Assembly (NCBI RefSeq): GCF_900698935.1
Contig: NZ_LR217715.1
Location: 930,001 to 994,000, forward strand
From: Erwinia_E haradaeae_D
Lineage (GTDB): Bacteria > Pseudomonadota > Gammaproteobacteria > Enterobacterales > Enterobacteriaceae
Reading direction: 5' to 3'
DNA: 64,000 nt
Below are positions 38,725 to 48,136 of this stretch, piece after piece. Position numbers and translations under genes: made by a program. Numbering within the stretch: position 1 is the stretch's first letter; every line of letters begins with the position of its first letter. The notes beneath the pieces were generated by a model. The model did no database searches, was not told where the DNA came from, and was given only the letters and a program-made list of their open reading frames with translations.

Positions 38725-41076
38725 TTAAAAAATCTTTTGATAAGGCAGCATGCCTTGACGCAACATCTGGCTCGTATCTAGATCATGACCTGGATTTAAA
38801 CCACGCAATTCAATATTAAAGGAAATTTGATTATCATATTTGCTCTGATTTTGCTCCCAACCGTTAATTTTACGCTCATAACCAAAGCGTAGTGCATAGC
38901 AACAAGAGCTATACTGCATACCTACTAACTGGTCCGCTATCATCTTAGTCTTAAGATCATAGTAAAAAGCGCCAACAACTGACCACGTATTACATGTACT
39001 AAGAATCGGCAAATTCGCAATCGCGCCTACCTGTGAGATCCCTTGACGATATTGATGTTGATCATTCTCCTCCTCTAACGTTTTTTTCATATAGTCTGCG
39101 CTCGTATAACGATAACTACATTGTATCATATGACTTGAATGATAACGCCATTCTAATATCGTGTTGCATTGTGTAATGCTATCTATGTATGCATCATATT
39201 GCACGCCGCCATGCAGCATTAAGTAATTAGTAATCCTCCAAGAACTATCACCTGCTAATACTAAACTCCCTCTAGACTTATCATTCGATTTACCCACAAC
39301 ACTATGTTCAGAATTAAACAAATAAATCTGACCAATAGACAGCTTAAAGCGCTCAAGGAACTTAGCGTTTAAAACACGCATTGTAACACCAGTAGCTGCC
39401 TGATTAGCAGACGTGATACGATCTAATCCACTATATGTGGTTTCTCTGAACAACCCATCATAATCTCTACCTAATAAAGTGGAATCATAAGTACGTATCC
39501 ATCGCTGATCGCGATACGGCACATACAGATACTGCGCGCGAGGTTCTAATGTTTGTCTATAGCCCGATAGCCATCGCATATCCCGACTAAATAACATCAT
39601 TCCGTCGAATGTTAATTGTGGTAGAATACGATTAAAGGAACTTTTTAACTGATTAACCGGCCGCACTTGTGTGTTGTAATATTGAATGTTATTTTGTTCA
39701 TAGTGCGTTATAAGTAGTTTAGCGACACTGTTGAATGTATTCCATTTATTTTCTAGAGCACACCTTAGAGTTGGTTCAAGATGTAGACGTGTAGCACTTG
39801 GCATGCGTGTATCCATGTTAACAAATCTTACAGCCTGTGCGTATAAGTGACCTTCAAAGGGCTTTAAATAACGATAATGATAGTTCAAATCGATTTGTGG
39901 TTCGGGATAATAAATATCTTTGTTATCCTTGAGAGATAACACCTGAAATCTTTTAGTTGAGAACACCACATCCCAATTACGATCTGAATATCCCAAAATA
40001 AACTTCTGAATAGAATAATCATCACTAGTAGTACCATAAGATGACTTTAGATCAGTAAAGTAATATGGATCGCTGACTTTTGTATACTCAGAGTTAAAAC
40101 GCCAGTGCTCCAAATAGATTCCAGTATGTTCCCAATGAGCCAACCATCTGGTTGCAGAACGACCTATATTCCTATGATCATCCTGATAAAGACGATCAGA
40201 ATTAAGGTAATCAATTTCCATGAGGCCACTACCGCCTATCCGATATCGCAACTCATTTTGCCACTGCATGCCTCGTTTGCTAATGTAGTGTGCCACTAAA
40301 GTTGCATCAGCCTCTGATGATATATTCCAATAATATGGCAATAAAAATTGTGCACCACTAATCTTATTATAATAAGTATGAGGCATTAAAAAACCAGAAC
40401 GGCGTCTATTACCAACTGGTATGTTCAGATAAGGACTATAAAAGATTGGCACGCCGCCTAATTGAAAACGTGCATTCCAAATCTTTGTCACTTGTGCATC
40501 AAGATCATATACAAATTTAGACCCTTTCAGAGTCCAACTATCTTGGCCTATCGGACATGAAGTAAAAGTGCCATTTTCAAGAATCATATAACGATTATTA
40601 TTACGCAACTTGATTTTAGTAGCAAAGCCACGTCCCTGACGATCTACCATCTGATAATCACTATGCCAAACATTTGTGTCTTTAGTATTTAAATTAGACC
40701 ACGCCTTCAGACCATTTAAGATAATCTGTTTATCATCATAACATACATTTCCTGACGCGACGATAGTGTGCGTTGGATTCTGATCTCCTTTTAGTACTCT
40801 ACGATCTACTCGAATATGCTCTGATGTAATATGTCTCTGTCCTTGTTGAATCTCAACATGACCAGTAAACATAGCTTGATCTGGGTAAGTAGCGCGAGCT
40901 GTGTCTGCATTGATAATTACAGGTAACTGATTCATCTCTTTACTCTGTATTATTGGAACATGACCATCATTATCCTGACTTATACGTAATAGAATGGAAT
41001 TATCTGCTACTACGTGTTTGCTAACACATACCAAGCTCATAAGCACACCAAACAACAAAGGTAGTCTTATATTCAT
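38725..41076 (-). CDS. lptD: LPS-assembly protein LptD
   Basis: Outer-membrane barrel that, with LptE, inserts lipopolysaccharide into the outer leaflet. 783 residues (E. coli 784): signal peptide ~1-24, periplasmic OstA domain (~50-200), 26-strand barrel to the end. Of the four cysteines that make the two domain-bridging disulfides in E. coli, Cys174 (FTSC) and the pair Cys725-Cys726 (SSCCY) are present, but the mature N terminus (ADNSILLRIS...) has no Cys matching Cys31. Several extra single cysteines lie in the barrel. Its retention implies that LPS is still made and exported. Confidence 0.97.
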   Translation of the reverse strand: MNIRLPLLFGVLMSLVCVSKHVVADNSILLRISQDNDGHVPIIQSKEMNQLPVIINADTARATYPDQAMFTGHVEIQQGQRHITSEHIRVDRRVLKGDQNPTHTIVASGNVCYDDKQIILNGLKAWSNLNTKDTNVWHSDYQMVDRQGRGFATKIKLRNNNRYMILENGTFTSCPIGQDSWTLKGSKFVYDLDAQVTKIWNARFQLGGVPIFYSPYLNIPVGNRRRSGFLMPHTYYNKISGAQFLLPYYWNISSEADATLVAHYISKRGMQWQNELRYRIGGSGLMEIDYLNSDRLYQDDHRNIGRSATRWLAHWEHTGIYLEHWRFNSEYTKVSDPYYFTDLKSSYGTTSDDYSIQKFILGYSDRNWDVVFSTKRFQVLSLKDNKDIYYPEPQIDLNYHYRYLKPFEGHLYAQAVRFVNMDTRMPSATRLHLEPTLRCALENKWNTFNSVAKLLITHYEQNNIQYYNTQVRPVNQLKSSFNRILPQLTFDGMMLFSRDMRWLSGYRQTLEPRAQYLYVPYRDQRWIRTYDSTLLGRDYDGLFRETTYSGLDRITSANQAATGVTMRVLNAKFLERFKLSIGQIYLFNSEHSVVGKSNDKSRGSLVLAGDSSWRITNYLMLHGGVQYDAYIDSITQCNTILEWRYHSSHMIQCSYRYTSADYMKKTLEEENDQHQYRQGISQVGAIANLPILSTCNTWSVVGAFYYDLKTKMIADQLVGMQYSSCCYALRFGYERKINGWEQNQSKYDNQISFNIELRGLNPGHDLDTSQMLRQGMLPYQKIF

Positions 41077-42731
41077 ACGCGATCTTCATATTTCCAAAAA
41101 ACTTATCTAACTTCTAATTAAGGACAAGAAAATGATACTACAATAAGCAATTATTACCGTAATCCCAACGTCTGAAAAGACGTAATAACACATTATGGAT
41201 TCATATAAAACGCCTTGATGATTTAATCAGTAAATACTGATATATCGTGTATCTACTAGACTGACTACATATCGCCACTATTATATAATTTCACATATAC
41301 CATTCTGAATATATCTACTGTCAATATCAATATCACTAAATTAAGTATGTTGATTATAAAAATTGATAGAATGCTGAAGAGGTAAAGATGATGAGGATAT
41401 ACGGCAACCCATATGTAGATAAGAGCATGTTATTCTTAAAAAGAATTAGATTACTAAAGAGCTTAGTGTTAAAGATAGTATAAAAAACGTAATACATTTC
41501 ATCCATTAATTATCTGATATCTACATTATTAATGTCATCTCACGATATTAGTACCTTCAAAAATAGGATAACTAATGATATGATCTTTACGAGAGACCTT
41601 CTGTTTTTTCAGAAAAACACTAGAACTTACTCGAACTCAGATAATTGATCCTTAGTGAGAGATCGTCATGCTACCTAATACTCTATCTGTTATGAAAAAT
41701 GGGCCATAGTATAGTACTGGTATATGTATGACATCTAAGAGATAGATTGTTAATTAATAATCTAACGATACAAATTATACAAAAGCAAGCATGGATACGT
41801 TAAGAACGAATCTATACATACTATATACCTTCATAATTATATCCTAAATGCAAACATACTGTAATCTATAATATCACGTATCCTGCAATTAATTATTACT
41901 CGAGTGTACACAACAGCTATAGCGCCACTGAACTATGATAACTATGCACCAAGGAATACCATTCTAATCTGTAAAATTAATATTTGAAATATTTAGATAT
42001 ACATGTAGCATCCATGCTGTCTGTGATCGGAATCATATCCATCAGGTATTTCTGAAAAACTTCTTCCTGCATGTAAGATTCTATCACAGCCTAAATCATT
42101 TCGTACAAAAAGAACCTCCAAATTTTAGTATACTAAAGTTCAAGCATAAATGATTGGATAACATTATGTTCTCCTCAGAAAAACTAACTCTAATGGAATT
42201 TGGTTCTATAGACCTTTATTTTTTTTCAAGCTCAGAACGTAAGATCACATATAGAATCACATGAGTAGCCTAAGGTTTTTAAAGTAAAACTTTATAACAC
42301 ATTATATCATAGTCACTAATCACAAAAATTATTAATAGTATTTAAATACACGACCATATCCACTAAGTGGTATAGAAATATATCATATATTTAGCTAATA
42401 TTAATCATGACATTGACTAAACCACGACTGCTGTAAAAATAGCTATAACTATATTAATGTTCGACTATTACGGCACATACGATTTTCTCAGTAATAAAGA
42501 GCCGATACTTTCTTCTGCGTCTAACAAAATAAAAGTATATAGTCTTCTTGTATTTGCTTCTAAAATCGCTGCGCAAAAGATGTAAAAAGTGGGTAACTAT
42601 AAGAAAAAATCTCAATGCGTGAATACACTATGTCATACATCTTAATATATCAAAATACCTCCCATGCCAAAGAGATAAGCATGACGATTTTTAATTGAAA
42701 TTATAAACATAACGGCCTAAATGAGGAGTTT
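41077..42731. other. 1.65 kb gene-free divergent region lptD-djlA
   Basis: In E. coli lptD and djlA are divergent with only a short gap; here the gap has grown. No family, RNA or strong terminator can be supported. It must contain the lptD and djlA promoters. Confidence 0.45.
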
Positions 42732-43559
42732 ATGCACTATTGGGGCAGAGTATTAGGACTAATTTGGGGATTACTATCCGGTTTAGGATTTTGGGGTATA
42801 TTCATAGGTTTGTTAACAGGGTATCTGTTTGATAAAAATCGCCTATCTACTCAACAAAATAATACCTCTGATCAACACAAACGTCAGTCATTATTTTTTC
42901 GAACGACTTTTCAAGTATTAGGGCACCTAACAAAATCTAAAGGACGAGTCACAGATACCGATATTCAGGTGGCATCCACACTCATGGATCGTATGCGATT
43001 ACATGGAGATAGCCGTACAGCAGCACAATGCGCATTCCGTGAAGGTAAAGAAGTAGACTACCCAATGCGCGAAAAACTGCGCGAACTACGAATAGCCTGC
43101 ACGAATCGTTTAGATCTTCTCCGGATGTTTCTAGAAATTCAAATTCAAGCAGCATTTGCGGATGGTTTATTGCATCCAAATGAACGCAAGATATTATATA
43201 TTATCGCAGAAGAATTAGGGATCTCGTGTACACAGTTTTCTCAATTTTTACGGATGATGGAAAGTGGACAGCAATTTAGTAGTAACTACCACTATTCTGA
43301 TGGAGCTACACATACTAACAATAATGCACAGAAAAGTGCGGGACCTACACTAGAAGACGCTTGTACTATGATCGGAGTATCTAGTGATGACGATATAACC
43401 ACAATCAAACGAGCTTACCGAAAAAGAATGGGTGAAAATCATCCAGATAAACTAGTAGCTAAAGGTCTGCCTCCGGAAATGATGGAAATGGCAAAACAAA
43501 AAACACAAGCATTACAGGCAGCTTACAATCTTATTAAGCGAGAAAAAGGATTTAAGTAA
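42732..43559 (+). CDS. djlA: Membrane-anchored DnaJ-like co-chaperone DjlA
   Basis: DnaK co-chaperone anchored in the inner membrane; linked to envelope stress and capsule (Rcs) signalling in E. coli. 275 residues (E. coli 271). One N-terminal transmembrane segment with the Gly-rich GLLSGLGFWGIFIGLL, a TerB-like middle domain (~60-190, EIQIQAAFADG.LHPNER), and a C-terminal J domain (~208-275) with HPD in ENHPDKLV. AGGAG precedes the ATG. It is divergent from lptD, as in E. coli. Confidence 0.96.
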   Translation: MHYWGRVLGLIWGLLSGLGFWGIFIGLLTGYLFDKNRLSTQQNNTSDQHKRQSLFFRTTFQVLGHLTKSKGRVTDTDIQVASTLMDRMRLHGDSRTAAQCAFREGKEVDYPMREKLRELRIACTNRLDLLRMFLEIQIQAAFADGLLHPNERKILYIIAEELGISCTQFSQFLRMMESGQQFSSNYHYSDGATHTNNNAQKSAGPTLEDACTMIGVSSDDDITTIKRAYRKRMGENHPDKLVAKGLPPEMMEMAKQKTQALQAAYNLIKREKGFK

Positions 43560-44522
43560 CCACTCACCATATGCGCTGATGCAAGAGATCAATCCAAACA
43601 TAACGCCTTCACCGCTCATGAACGTCACACAATCTATTTTTAATCCAATAGATAATTTCTTCTTTATCATGATGAAATAAACCAAAGATTGATGTTGAAT
43701 TAGTATTAAGTACGTCAATTTAAGACAAGCAGACGTTTATTGCAGAAAACGACTGATGTTTTATCGTGACATGGGTTAATTGTTATGTTAATTCCCATAT
43801 GAAACTCTATTATTTATGACCAAGATTTATAATCTATAATAGCAGGATGGTATTTTACTGCTTGTACCAGACCATTCTAGTAATTTATATTATATATATG
43901 ATTCTATAAAATAAAAACATCAAGTAAAAGTTACATATGAAAGTTATACTGAATCTTCTGCAGATATTTTATCACAAGATCATACAAAATTTTCCTATGT
44001 CTTATAGGTTTGCCAAACACAAGTATCCAATAGTATATATGAGAATTATGCAATGGAGTAGTATGCAAGTCTGCTAATGAATAATAGGTATTGGAGGTTA
44101 ATACACTTCAAAAATATTATACATGATGGAATGGCATGCATTTTCAATTGCACTTGAATTCTATTGAATGTCAAGGGCTGTTATCCTATCGAATAGGACA
44201 TCGCATCTACATTGAGAGCAACAACGATTAACACACACATTCACAATGAACTTTTACCTTCTGTATTAATATCTCTAAAAACTAAATTTTGTATCTGGCT
44301 TCATAAAAAACTACTTATCCTGTTGATACTACCCCACACCACATCGTATGCAAAAACACAGTTTTTACTCTAAACAGCGACTATATATACTATATTTCTA
44401 TACATTGTTAAGCTCAGATGGTGTATGCAGATCTAGAGCAGCACTTAGAGGTAACTAACTGCTCTGTGTACTCACTCATGTGCATACTATGATTTCAATC
44501 ATTACTCAAGTGATGATTGGTC
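43560..44522. other. Gene-free region between djlA and nif3
   Basis: About 960 bases, AT-rich, no gene recognised. A hairpin at 44496-44519 belongs to the end of the nif3 gene. Confidence 0.45.
44496..44519 (-). terminator. Hairpin after the Nif3-family gene
   Basis: CAATCAT / ATGATTG, seven perfect base pairs around a ten-base loop, three bases beyond the stop codon on the minus strand. No U-run. Likely the 3' end of the mRNA. Confidence 0.45.
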
Positions 44523-45275
44523 TTAAACAGGGTTATCAATATCAACAAATCTAACATCAAGATTGTATTTGTTCGCAATCCATTCACCTAATGCCTTTAC
44601 CCCGCCCCGCTCAGTAGCATGATGCCCTGCAGCAAACAAATGTAATCCTTGTTCTCGTGCGCTATGTATTGTCTGTTCAGACACCTCACCACTAAGAAAC
44701 GCATCTACTCCAAACGAAGCTGCTGCATCAATAAAAACCTGACCGCTGCCACTACACCAAGCTATAGATTTAATCAAAGAAGGGGCGTTAGCTGCACCGC
44801 AATGCAAGGGTTTACGCCCTAGTATCATACTAATCCTGTTCTTGAAACTATCGACACTTAATGACTGTCTTAGCTCTCCCCAGAGAACAAGAGGTTTTAC
44901 TACCTCACCTTTAATTTCAATACCTAATAGCTCTGACAATTGAACGTTATTTCCTAATACTGGATGTACATCAAGCGGCACATGCCAGGCAAAAAGATTT
45001 ATATTATTCTCTAGAAGTATTTTCAATCTCTTTTGCTTCATACCTGTAATCATCGCACATTCTTTTTTCCAAAAATAACCATGATGAACTATCACCGCAT
45101 CTGCATGGACGCGATAAGCTTCATGTAATAAATCATAACAAGCAGTGACGCCCGTAATAACTTTTTGAATATCCTTTCGCCCTTCAATCTGAAGACCATT
45201 TGGCATATTATCACTATAACAAGCACTCTTTAAAAGCTGATTCACCCGAAGTTCTAGTTCAAAATTACATATCAT
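44523..45275 (-). CDS. ybgI: Nif3-like dinuclear metal protein (YbgI family)
   Basis: Conserved dinuclear-metal protein of the NIF3/DUF34 family; often labelled GTP cyclohydrolase 1 type 2 homologue, but the physiological reaction is not established. 250 residues (E. coli YbgI 247). Metal-binding elements VIVHHGYFWK, AWHVPLDVHP and GHHATERGG are present, with SGEVSEQTIH before the last. The gene stands alone between two ~1 kb gaps. Confidence 0.94.
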   Translation of the reverse strand: MICNFELELRVNQLLKSACYSDNMPNGLQIEGRKDIQKVITGVTACYDLLHEAYRVHADAVIVHHGYFWKKECAMITGMKQKRLKILLENNINLFAWHVPLDVHPVLGNNVQLSELLGIEIKGEVVKPLVLWGELRQSLSVDSFKNRISMILGRKPLHCGAANAPSLIKSIAWCSGSGQVFIDAAASFGVDAFLSGEVSEQTIHSAREQGLHLFAAGHHATERGGVKALGEWIANKYNLDVRFVDIDNPV

Positions 45276-46723
45276 GAATATATGACCCTATCATTTTTAA
45301 ATTTTTTATCATCATTTCACTCATACGTTCTATAAATTTGTATCTCGTGATACATCCCAATCATCATTGGGTTTTAATATGTTGTTAAAAATCTAAAGTC
45401 ATACTTATACAATCTGTTTAATTACGAAACACTACAATCATACTTCTTAACATAATTATTTATGAATATTCTATCATTCTATTATGCATATTAATTCATC
45501 AGAATTGATCATCTTCAAGTCTGTATCAGTACGATGTATTGTGCAATTTTTCAAAAATATTGGTAACAATTCCATAACTCATGGCATCCGAAATAAATTC
45601 ATACTCATTGGAGGTTCTTGATTCTCCCTAGTGATAGGATGATTAATTATATAAATCTGAATACTATCTTTTCTAGTTTGAAACTTAGTGATTGGATTTT
45701 AATCCAAAAACATTAACCATTTTTATGCAATACCATTATGTAAAATCCACCGATATACTCAGCGCAAATGTGTAAAAAATTACAATACCATTCACATGTG
45801 CTTATCTGAGATAATTACGGCTAATATAAAATTTTAAAATAAATATCTGTTAGTTGCTCATCTCAATATAAATATATGCTGTGTGCCAGTGACTATCGTC
45901 AAATAAACTATGATGATTATGCTATAAGCGCTTTAAGATACTAGAAACACAGTCTATTGCTTTGGCATGATAGTATCGTAAGTGCTACATGTAGATAAGT
46001 TGCTGTTATCACATCCTACTGTCACTATTGATGTATGTTAATATTCACTAGACAATCTTGTATTATAATTGACGTTATTCAGTTATAAAAAGCTAATAGT
46101 ATTGATGATCAATAATTATCTTGCAAAATACACCGTTTTTATCTTTTATAATACTATATACGTTGCAAGCTGGACTATCTTTGTGCACACCAATAATATT
46201 ATATACTCATGTATATTGATTATGTATATCATCGGCAACAAAAATAATTATTGGTATCGCGATACATAAAATGGATATACCTCTATTGCAGCTATAATTT
46301 GAAAATCAATTAATACCATTAATAATAATTATCCTTTGATGGATACACCGTACAATATTTAGTGTACTAAATAACAATTACCATTATTACTATAATAAGA
46401 GTGTGCAAGAATCAAAGCATATTTCTCGATGTGGTATATTATAAACCCCTATGTAGAAAATTAATATATCGTAATACATATATATAAATGTCAAATATAG
46501 TACTAAGTAGAACTTTTGCATCCATAAATAATAATCCCTCTGCACACCTATGCCCACTCAATACATATGGTGCTGATCAGTGAGTAATTCTATTCAGGAA
46601 CCGCACACATAATATCGTCATTGTCTAGTACATAATTAAATACATAACCTTTCTGATATGATATTTATCAATATTAAAGAGATGGCTATTAAAATATAAT
46701 TTTTAATTGACACCGCATGATGT
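45276..46723. other. 1.45 kb gene-free region between nif3 and pykF
   Basis: AT-rich, no supportable gene. An A/T-only stem (46688-46707) lies just behind pykF. The frame 46069-46269 is a low-complexity chance ORF. Confidence 0.45.
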
Positions 46724-48136
46724 TTACAATACATGCACTGATAATGTATTCGTAGTACCACTTTTCACTAATGCGCCGGAAACCATAATTATCACGTCAC
46801 CTGCCTGAGCATACCCGCTGTCTGCGGCAGCTTCTTTACCGAGTTTATAAAAATCATCGGTAGAAGAAATTTTTTCAACTAATAATGTAACAATACCTTT
46901 ACTGAGCAAAAGTTGTCGGGCAGTTTTTGGATTTGTAGTGAGGGCCAAAATTGTAGCACGTGGAAAGTACTTCCGTACAGACTTAGCAGATTTTCCACCT
47001 TCAGTAGCTACAATAATCAACGGAGATTCTAATTTTTCAGAAATGGCTACAGCACTACGACAAACGGCTTCAGTAACACGCATTTTGCTATTATCTTTCT
47101 GTAGTACAGTACAACTTTGCATCACAAGATCAGTGCGCTGGCAAATATTTGACATAATACTTACAGACTCAAGCGGGTATTTCCCTTTTGCGCTTTCACC
47201 AGATAACATAACAGCGTCCGTTCCATCTAATATAGCATTAGCTACATCTCCAGCTTCCGCACGAGTTGGGCGTGGATTGTTTATCATAGAATCAAGCATT
47301 TGGGTGGCAGTGATGATCACCTTACGTTCATGATTGCATCTTTTAATCATCATCTTCTGAGCAAAAATCACTTCTTCCACTGGAATCTCTACACCGAGAT
47401 CACCGCGTGCTACCATAATACCGTCAGACATGGTAAGAATTTTTTCAAAATTATAAAGCCCTTCTTGATTTTCAATTTTAGAAATAACTTGAATCTTCTC
47501 ACCGCCATAAGAACGTAGATGATCACGAATCTCGATCACATCCGCAGGCCTCCGAATAAATGAAGCAGCAATAAAATCAACATCCTGTTCACATCCAAAA
47601 ATCAGATCTAATTTATCTTGTTCTGCTAAGGCTGGTAATTGAATAGATACACCTGGCAAATTAATACCTTTATGAGCACCTAACCTACCATTATTTAGGA
47701 CTCGGCACATAACTTGATTATTGATAATAGATATTACTTTCATACCAATCAAACCATCATCAACTAAAATAGTATTACCAACTTTTAAGTCTGTAGAAAA
47801 CCCTGGATAGGTTACTGCTACAATGTCAGCATTACCTATCACGCTCTGATCTGTCGTAAAAATAAAACACTGCCCAGATTTAAGGCAAACATCCTGATCT
47901 CCGTGTAATGCCATAGTACGGATTTCAGGGCCTTTTGTATCCAGAAGGATCGCCGCGCGACACCCACTTTTTCTCATAGCATTACGCAAATTCGTAATAC
48001 GTTGACCGTGTTCCTGGTAATTGCCATGAGAGAAATTTAAACGCATTACATTCATTCCTGCATATAGCAGCTTTGTCAGCATTTCTTCAGATTCAGAATT
48101 AGGACCAATTGTACAAACAATTTTCGTTTTTTTCAT
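46724..48136 (-). CDS. pykF: Pyruvate kinase I
   Basis: Last step of glycolysis, phosphoenolpyruvate plus ADP to pyruvate plus ATP. 470 residues as E. coli PykF. MKKTKIVCTIGP start, MRLNFSHG, DTKGPEIRT, the active-site segment ISKIENQEG with the catalytic Lys, MVARGDLGVEIP and DAVMLSGESAKG are all present; C-terminal allosteric domain ends SVHVL. AGATGAA upstream of the start is a modest ribosome site. Flanked by long gaps on both sides; presumably monocistronic. Confidence 0.98.
   Translation of the reverse strand: MKKTKIVCTIGPNSESEEMLTKLLYAGMNVMRLNFSHGNYQEHGQRITNLRNAMRKSGCRAAILLDTKGPEIRTMALHGDQDVCLKSGQCFIFTTDQSVIGNADIVAVTYPGFSTDLKVGNTILVDDGLIGMKVISIINNQVMCRVLNNGRLGAHKGINLPGVSIQLPALAEQDKLDLIFGCEQDVDFIAASFIRRPADVIEIRDHLRSYGGEKIQVISKIENQEGLYNFEKILTMSDGIMVARGDLGVEIPVEEVIFAQKMMIKRCNHERKVIITATQMLDSMINNPRPTRAEAGDVANAILDGTDAVMLSGESAKGKYPLESVSIMSNICQRTDLVMQSCTVLQKDNSKMRVTEAVCRSAVAISEKLESPLIIVATEGGKSAKSVRKYFPRATILALTTNPKTARQLLLSKGIVTLLVEKISSTDDFYKLGKEAAADSGYAQAGDVIIMVSGALVKSGTTNTLSVHVL

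Noticed and set aside
46938..47333. 131-codon frame antisense to pykF
   Set aside because: It lies wholly inside the well-conserved pykF gene on the other strand and has no family resemblance.
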